Source: a virus. From it: a stretch of DNA of 24,751 nt. Both the position numbers and the translations under genes were made by a program. Positions 21,512-24,751 of this stretch are shown here, piece after piece (positions within the stretch are counted from its first letter, which is position 1; each line of letters starts with the position of its first letter). The DNA lies in the IMG/VR virus record IMGVR_UViG_3300044733_001760, positions 1 through 24,751 of that record; one strand, written 5' to 3'. The notes beneath the pieces were generated by a model that worked only from the letters and a program-made list of their open reading frames with translations, was not told the origin of the DNA and did no database searches.

Positions 21512-21753
21512 TGCGGCATCTCCGGTAAGTCCATCCAATGTGAAGCCCAGAACGGTTGACCTGTCACTGATGCGAAAACCCGGCCCTTGCGTTGCTTTGG
21601 GCGAAGCCGGGCAACGATCAAGTGCCGGTCGGGCGTGTGGGCATCATCGCCAAAAATCGCCGCGATAAGTTTTTCCTCTGCCCTCTCTGGCAGGGCAACG
21701 GCGATGAAGTATCGGTCCTTCGCCGCCGTGTCGATCGGCATCCACTCGCTCAT
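21508..21753 (-). CDS. DUF551-like small protein (copy 1)
   Basis: This 81-residue protein has its ATG (21751-21753) after a GGAG site. It begins MSEWMPIDTAAKD and ends SHWMDLPEMPQ, the same ends as the following gene. Its middle (LPERAEEKLIAAIFGDDA) differs. It is the first gene downstream of the integrase region in the leftward direction. The pair looks like a diverged tandem duplication. Confidence 0.6.
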   Translation of the reverse strand: MSEWMPIDTAAKDRYFIAVALPERAEEKLIAAIFGDDAHTPDRHLIVARLRPKQRKGRVFASVTGQPFWASHWMDLPEMPQ

Positions 21754-21919
21754 CCATCAACTCCACTGTGACGCCCGCTCGGGGTGGCAAATCGTGGGTC
21801 TTAACGACCGCATCCGGGTTCCGTGCCCAAATTCGCTGTGTCATTCGTCATTGATTTCATTCGGCTATCAGCATTGACTTGGAATGCAAACGGTTCTGCA
21901 TCAGTTTGATTTAACTAAC
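21754..21919. other. intergenic region next to the integrase, possible attP
   Basis: This 166-base stretch has no convincing gene. It becomes AT-rich toward the integrase stop and contains ATGCA-aacggttc-TGCAT (21884-21901), an inverted repeat of the size of a recombinase core site. Phage attachment sites are often next to int, but no tRNA end or host junction is visible to confirm one. A minus-strand frame from 21844 is not accepted because it runs far into a better gene. Confidence 0.3.
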
Positions 21920-22939
21920 TTATTTCGAGTTTCTGGAATGCGTGCCACTCGGCGTGCCACTTTCCCATTTGTCCATTGCTGCACGCGCCAGCGCCTTGGC
22001 GTCGCGGCCCTTCGCATAGTGCGCGACCACCTCTAGGGTCTGTCCGGTGATGGCCGACACCTGGGCGATGGTGCATCCAGCTTCAAGCATGGCGTTCACC
22101 GCGTTCTTACGCAATCCGTGCCAGTGCCACCTGTCATCCGGCAGCACGCGGTACAGACGGTCCCGCAGCCTCTCAGGCCGCATCTGCTCGCCGTTGGCGT
22201 TGTATATCATCCAGTGGATATGGCGCGGCACCTTGGCCAGTTCCGCCTTCAGGCTGCTGTGCATCGGCACCCACACCGTCTTGTGGGTCTTTTGCTGGAC
22301 AACCTCTATCACGTCGCCATCAACGTGCTTCCACTGCATGTTGCACACGTCGCCGATCCGCTGGCCGGTGTAGAGGTGCAGGATCACGGCGAGCCGCAGC
22401 ATGGGCGAGGCGCGGTCCAGAACGTGCGCGATCAATTTCTCTGGCCATGGCTGGTATTCGCCAATCGGCAATTTCGCCAGCCCCGTAACCGGGTTATATT
22501 GCACCAGGTCCAGATCCACGGCGCAGGCGTATAGCACGGACAGGACCGCCATCATGTTGCGGGAGGCGCCGGGCGTATCGCCCATGCTGTCCCTGATCTG
22601 CTTCAACTTGCCCTTGGTGACGCCAGCGTATGGCTTCCTGCCGTAGTCGTCCTCAATCCTGGCCAGATAGATATTCCGCATCCGCTTCGTGCCCGGCGCG
22701 AGGTTCCGATAGTCCTGCGTGTTCTTGTACAGGCTCACCAGTTCAGCCATGCTGCCGCGCTCTTTGCTGACCGGCGCTTTGTCATTCAACAGCTTCAGGT
22801 AGGCGGCTGCAAACAGCGGGTCATCCGTGCTGTCCGGCAGTCGGATTCGGTCGGTGGTCCGCTTGCCCTTGACGACGCGGGTGCGCCGGAAATAGAGACG
22901 ATCATCAACGCGCTGGACGTATTTCGGCAGGTCTACCAT
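21920..22939 (-). CDS. int: tyrosine recombinase (phage integrase)
   Basis: This 339-residue protein has the ATG at 22937-22939, overlapping the stop of the excisionase-like gene by 7 bases. Residues 1-60 are the DNA arm-binding type, 65-150 the SAM-like core-binding domain (SMAELVSLYKN...), and 165-320 the catalytic domain. The active-site set is R194 (in TGQRIGDV), K217, H274 and R277 (HGLRKNAV) and Y308 (AHYAKGRD). The position usually held by His or Trp in the 'LGH' box is Q300 (ITGQT), an uncommon variant. The enzyme integrates and, with the excisionase-like protein, excises the phage. The C-terminus is Ser/Gly/Thr-rich. Confidence 0.9.
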   Translation of the reverse strand: MVDLPKYVQRVDDRLYFRRTRVVKGKRTTDRIRLPDSTDDPLFAAAYLKLLNDKAPVSKERGSMAELVSLYKNTQDYRNLAPGTKRMRNIYLARIEDDYGRKPYAGVTKGKLKQIRDSMGDTPGASRNMMAVLSVLYACAVDLDLVQYNPVTGLAKLPIGEYQPWPEKLIAHVLDRASPMLRLAVILHLYTGQRIGDVCNMQWKHVDGDVIEVVQQKTHKTVWVPMHSSLKAELAKVPRHIHWMIYNANGEQMRPERLRDRLYRVLPDDRWHWHGLRKNAVNAMLEAGCTIAQVSAITGQTLEVVAHYAKGRDAKALARAAMDKWESGTPSGTHSRNSK

Positions 22940-23163
22940 GGCTCAAGCCCCGGGTTTTCGGTCGCCAATCCTGACCACGCATCAACCCACTGGTCCAGCA
23001 CTACCTTGTCCCAGAACACGTTACCACCATCCTTCTTGCCCGCCGGATACACGCCCTTGCGGACCATCTCGCCGAACTTCGTCTCGCTCACGCTCAGGTA
23101 ATCAGCGGCCATCGGCGCCTTCATGCGTCGCGGCCAATGCGGGAATACCTGGCGCTCGCCCAT
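22933..23163 (-). CDS. excisionase / AlpA-like HTH protein
   Basis: This 76-residue protein starts at the ATG at 23161-23163, which overlaps the stop of the next gene (TGATG); an in-frame GTG one codon upstream is the alternative. The middle, MKAPMAADYLSVSETKFGEM followed by VRKGVYPAG and VFWDKVVLDQWVDAW, has the winged HTH_17/AlpA pattern. Such proteins bend DNA at attachment sites or switch on int. Its overlap with the integrase gene strongly supports a role in excision or control of integration. Confidence 0.75.
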   Translation of the reverse strand: MGERQVFPHWPRRMKAPMAADYLSVSETKFGEMVRKGVYPAGKKDGGNVFWDKVVLDQWVDAWSGLATENPGLEPW

Positions 23164-23423
23164 CACTCACCCCGCGCTGTGTGGGCCATCAGGGCAGCGC
23201 GGATTTGGGCAAGAATGGCATTCCCGGACCCTGTTCCGTCGAACTTGTCGTGCAGATATTCGATTTGCAGCCCGGCACCTTCCAGCGCCGCAGTCAACAT
23301 TTCGACCTGTGCGCGCAGGGCCGCGATCTCGGCGCGGGCGGTGGCGAGTTCGTCGTGTTCGGTGCACTTCGGGCAGCTTGTGTCGCCGGCTGCTGCAAAA
23401 CCGTGCGGGCAGAAAAAGATCAT
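23163..23423 (-). CDS. zinc-finger-like coiled-coil protein
   Basis: The ATG at 23421-23423 (MIFFCPHGF) overlaps the stop of the preceding 35-residue gene (ATGA at 23420-23423); the in-frame GTG at 23432 would only overlap further. The 86-residue product has C-P-H-G at the start and C-P-K-C near residue 17-20, a likely Zn site, followed by a coiled-coil helix (ELATARAEIAALRAQVEML). Function unknown; small Zn-binding proteins with coiled coils are common in phage early operons. Confidence 0.6.
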   Translation of the reverse strand: MIFFCPHGFAAAGDTSCPKCTEHDELATARAEIAALRAQVEMLTAALEGAGLQIEYLHDKFDGTGSGNAILAQIRAALMAHTARGE

Positions 23424-23527
23424 CGTTCCCACTCCCTATACCGCTCGCGGGCCTGCCTCGCCCATTCGCGCAGCATCTCGGCTTGGCGCTCGGGCGTGGC
23501 GCGGGCGTATTCGGTGAGCGGCTTCAT
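23420..23527 (-). CDS. 35-residue basic helical microprotein
   Basis: This gene encodes MKPLTEYARATPERQAEM followed by LREWARQARERYREWER. Its start overlaps the stop of the 25-residue membrane peptide gene (ATGA), and its stop overlaps the next start (ATGA). It is rich in Arg and Glu, and probably one amphipathic helix. The two tight overlaps are the main support. The function is unknown. Confidence 0.5.
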   Translation of the reverse strand: MKPLTEYARATPERQAEMLREWARQARERYREWER

Positions 23528-23601
23528 GCCAGCCACCACACGGCAGCCCACCCAGCGGCGCTAAGGCCAAGGACGGCCGAGAAGCGCTGAAACGGGCTCA
23601 T
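23524..23601 (-). CDS. 25-residue single-span membrane peptide
   Basis: The start ATG at 23599-23601 and the stop TGA at 23524-23526 both lie in ATGA overlaps with the neighbouring genes. The peptide (MSPFQRFSAVLGLSAAGW, then AAVWWLA) is almost entirely hydrophobic. Despite the tiny size, the frame is framed by genes on both sides, which makes chance less likely. It could be a membrane microprotein acting on the host or on superinfection. Confidence 0.45.
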   Translation of the reverse strand: MSPFQRFSAVLGLSAAGWAAVWWLA

Positions 23602-23840
23602 GGCCGCGTCTCCATCCGCAGCAGCCGCTCAACGGTGAGCCGCTTGGCGTGCCGCAGCAGGCCAGCCACTTCCAGCATGACGCCCACGCCTTCCTTGGCC
23701 AGACTGTCAGCCACCAGGATCGCGTCGTCGCACTCGCCCTCGAGCCGGATCAGGTCATCGACCGTCTCGGCGTCCCGCTCGCGCTCACGTTCGCGCTCGG
23801 CGCGTGTCAGGGTGTCGTCGTGGGTGAGGATGCGGTTCAT
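23598..23840 (-). CDS. 80-residue hypothetical protein with an Arg-Glu repeat
   Basis: The ATG at 23838-23840 overlaps the preceding zinc-ribbon stop (ATGA); the longer frame to 23930 overlaps that gene and is not preferred. The N-terminus is MNRILTHDDTLTRAERERER, with a run of alternating Arg and Glu, then an acidic stretch (ETVDDLIRLEGECDDAILVA) and a helical end. No known domain. It is part of the same overlapping chain. Confidence 0.55.
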   Translation of the reverse strand: MNRILTHDDTLTRAERERERERDAETVDDLIRLEGECDDAILVADSLAKEGVGVMLEVAGLLRHAKRLTVERLLRMETRP

Positions 23841-24016
23841 GCCCGTTTCTCCAGTGCCGCCCCACGCCGCAGGCGGATCAGCCGGCGCTTTGCCTGGATG
23901 GAGGGGTACCGCGGGTGCGGCTCGCCGCACTTGTGGCAGACCGGCTCGACGCGCAGGACCGCGCCGCAGGCGTCACATTCCGGCCGGGGGCTGTGTAGCT
24001 GTATCTGGTCAAGCAT
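23837..24016 (-). CDS. 59-residue zinc-ribbon protein
   Basis: This product starts MLDQIQLHSPRPECDACG and has two Cys pairs, C14-D-A-C17 and C27-H-K-C30, the pattern of a rubredoxin-like zinc ribbon, followed by a basic tail (QAKRRLIRLRRGAAL). It overlaps the preceding gene by 8 bases and the following start by 4 (ATGA). It is probably a nucleic-acid or protein-binding regulator. No experimental function can be stated. Confidence 0.6.
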   Translation of the reverse strand: MLDQIQLHSPRPECDACGAVLRVEPVCHKCGEPHPRYPSIQAKRRLIRLRRGAALEKRA

Positions 24017-24104
24017 GTGAGACTCCGATGAACAGCAGCCCCATGGCTGCCAGGAACGTCAGAAGGGCAAAGAACGCGCCCACATCAGCGAGCCAGTTCC
24101 TCAT
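24009..24104 (-). CDS. 31-residue single-span membrane peptide
   Basis: This peptide (MRNWLADVGAFFALLTFL, then AAMGLLFIGVSHA) is one hydrophobic segment after a short polar start. Its ATG overlaps the stop of the preceding gene (TGATG) and its stop lies inside the following zinc-ribbon gene start. It is the second membrane peptide in this operon. Translation is inferred only from overlap and composition. Confidence 0.45.
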   Translation of the reverse strand: MRNWLADVGAFFALLTFLAAMGLLFIGVSHA

Positions 24105-24295
24105 CACGCACCTTCCTTCGTGTTCGGCGACCAGTTCCGGCCACCAGCGGCAGCCAGATCACGGCGGCGGCGCATCACGTCGATGTCCACGATCTTGGCG
24201 TCGTAAAATCGGGCGCGGGCCTCGACCATGGCGGCGAACGCCTCGCGCACGTCGCAGGGTGTCTCGGTGTCACATGGCCTGAGATCGTCGCTCAT
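24104..24295 (-). CDS. 63-residue hypothetical protein
   Basis: The ATG at 24293-24295 overlaps the stop of the first gene of the operon (ATGA). The product starts MSDDLRPCDTETPCDVREAF, with C8 and C14, then a helix (AMVEARARFYDAKIVDID) and a basic region (VMRRRRDLAAAGG). No known domain. The two Cys residues could be structural but no second pair is present. Confidence 0.5.
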   Translation of the reverse strand: MSDDLRPCDTETPCDVREAFAAMVEARARFYDAKIVDIDVMRRRRDLAAAGGRNWSPNTKEGA

Positions 24296-24492
24296 CGCGC
24301 CAGCCCTTCCAGATACGCATCCACAGCGGCCACTGACGGGAACTGCATGGCGGCAACATCAACGCGGATCAGGACAGCGCCGAACTGGTTGCGCTCGACC
24401 GAGAACCGGGTCTGGCGGTCGGTGTGCGACGGCTTGATGCGACGGCTGGGCGGATAGGGCGGGTGGATCGTGGCGGGGGCTGATTGGCCCAT
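24292..24492 (-). CDS. 66-residue hypothetical protein, first gene of the leftward operon
   Basis: The ATG at 24490-24492 lies 8 bases after a GGAG site and about 30 bases after the predicted transcription start; the longer frame to 24621 would run through the promoter and is rejected. The product starts MGQSAPATIHPPYPPSRR and is basic, with a C-terminal segment (VAAMQFPSVAAVDAYLEGLA). No known domain. As first gene it may be the most strongly expressed. Confidence 0.55.
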   Translation of the reverse strand: MGQSAPATIHPPYPPSRRIKPSHTDRQTRFSVERNQFGAVLIRVDVAAMQFPSVAAVDAYLEGLAR

Positions 24493-24528
24493 TGGTATGC
24501 TCCATGGCTGTGTGTGCCGGTGGAGATT

Positions 24529-24557
24529 AATATATCCACTGTGTGTGGATGGTTCAA
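24529..24557 (-). promoter_or_regulatory. leftward promoter with operator in the spacer
   Basis: On the minus strand, TTGAAC (-35, plus-strand 24552-24557) and TATATT (-10, 24529-24534) are separated by exactly 17 bases. An inverted repeat ATCCAC-ACACA-GTGGAT (24534-24550) fills the spacer. A repressor bound there would block RNA polymerase, so this is the likely controlled promoter of the int/xis operon. The bound regulator is not in the window. Confidence 0.6.
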
Positions 24558-24685
24558 GCATAAACGTCACGATGCGTGGTGAAATAACATTTTGTTGATC
24601 GCGGCAGATCGTTGCCGACACCCCGCAACCGTGGATAAATCGCAGCCCGCGAGCGGGGATGCCGCGCGTTTTGTTTGAATATGGA

Positions 24686-24705
24686 TTTAAAACTTATGTT
24701 TTAAA
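24686..24705. promoter_or_regulatory. AT-rich inverted repeat
   Basis: TTTAAAAC-TTAT-GTTTTAAA has perfect 8-bp arms and stands in an AT-rich stretch within otherwise GC-rich DNA. It may be a second operator, part of a rightward promoter (a weak TTGTTT / TATGTT pair with 18-base spacing surrounds it at 24671-24701), or a replication or termination element. Nothing in the window decides between these. Confidence 0.35.
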
Positions 24706-24718
24706 AAATTGCGCTTGC

Positions 24719-24733
24719 GGGGGGGGGGGGGGG
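24719..24733. repeat. 15-base G run near the window end
   Basis: Fifteen G residues in a row, 18 bases before the end of the window and next to AT-rich sequence. It may be a true homopolymer, a phase-variable tract, or a sequencing or assembly artefact at a contig end. No gene is placed across it. Confidence 0.7.
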
Positions 24734-24751
24734 TAGGGTTACCTAGAAGTA

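Noticed and set aside
21644-21844. Minus-strand 66-residue frame beginning MTQRIWARNPDAV
   Set aside because: It overlaps 110 bases of the DUF551-like gene, which has a better start and ribosome site, and its second half looks like an out-of-frame shadow. The first 30 residues could be a remnant.
23740-23830. Arg-Glu codon repeat as a microsatellite or expansion locus
   Set aside because: The alternating R-E stretch is short, uses mixed codons and is better explained as a normal charged helix in the 80-residue protein.
24621-24658. CCCCGC / GCGGGG inverted repeat as a terminator
   Set aside because: Six-base arms 26 bases apart without a T-run are expected by chance in GC-rich DNA.
1-24751. 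CRISPR array, tRNA or rRNA genes, insertion sequence
   Set aside because: No spaced short direct repeats, cloverleaf pattern, rRNA-like stretches, transposase motifs or terminal repeats were seen.

Overview
The window is almost entirely temperate tailed-phage or prophage DNA of siphovirus type (long non-contractile tail, tape-measure gene, tyrosine integrase). The DNA is GC-rich. The gene style suggests an alphaproteobacterial host, possibly a sphingomonad; this is inferred from gene families and composition, since no host gene, tRNA or rRNA was found.

Layout. (1) Positions 1-20671, + strand, is the late operon. It holds the end of a major capsid gene, a DUF2190-type decoration protein followed by a terminator, a small lipoprotein with an HEXXH motif, an 896-residue repetitive beta-rich protein, head-tail connector and tail-terminator candidates and the tail tube protein. 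Next come the tail assembly chaperone with a -1 frameshift extension, a DUF6441-like protein, the tape measure, several distal tail proteins, an HTH-metallophosphoesterase and a lysis module (membrane-anchored endolysin, Rz-like spanin with Rz1 embedded, small membrane proteins). (2) Positions 7604-8169, - strand, is a HigBA-type toxin-antitoxin pair (HI1419/HI1420 families) between tail tube and chaperone, antisense to the late operon. (3) Positions 20652-24492, - strand, is a leftward operon of very small, overlapping genes containing an excisionase-like HTH gene and the integrase, with DUF551-like genes beyond. (4) Positions 24493-24751 hold the leftward promoter with an operator-like palindrome, a second AT-rich inverted repeat and a 15-G run near the end of the window.

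How it fits together. The rightward block builds the head and tail and then lyses the cell. The leftward block looks like an early or lysogeny-control transcript that delivers xis and int together with accessory microproteins. The toxin-antitoxin pair is a 'moron'-like cargo that could be expressed from a prophage independently of the late genes, and late transcription would read through it in antisense. No repressor, replication, terminase or portal gene is inside the window.

The least routine features are the antisense toxin-antitoxin cassette with its palindromes and competing hairpins (8170-8345), the A AAA AAC frameshift site (9008-9014), the lipoprotein with HEXXH (1440-1814), and the chain of ATGA-coupled microgenes (23163-24492), which includes 25- and 31-residue membrane peptides and a 59-residue zinc-ribbon protein.
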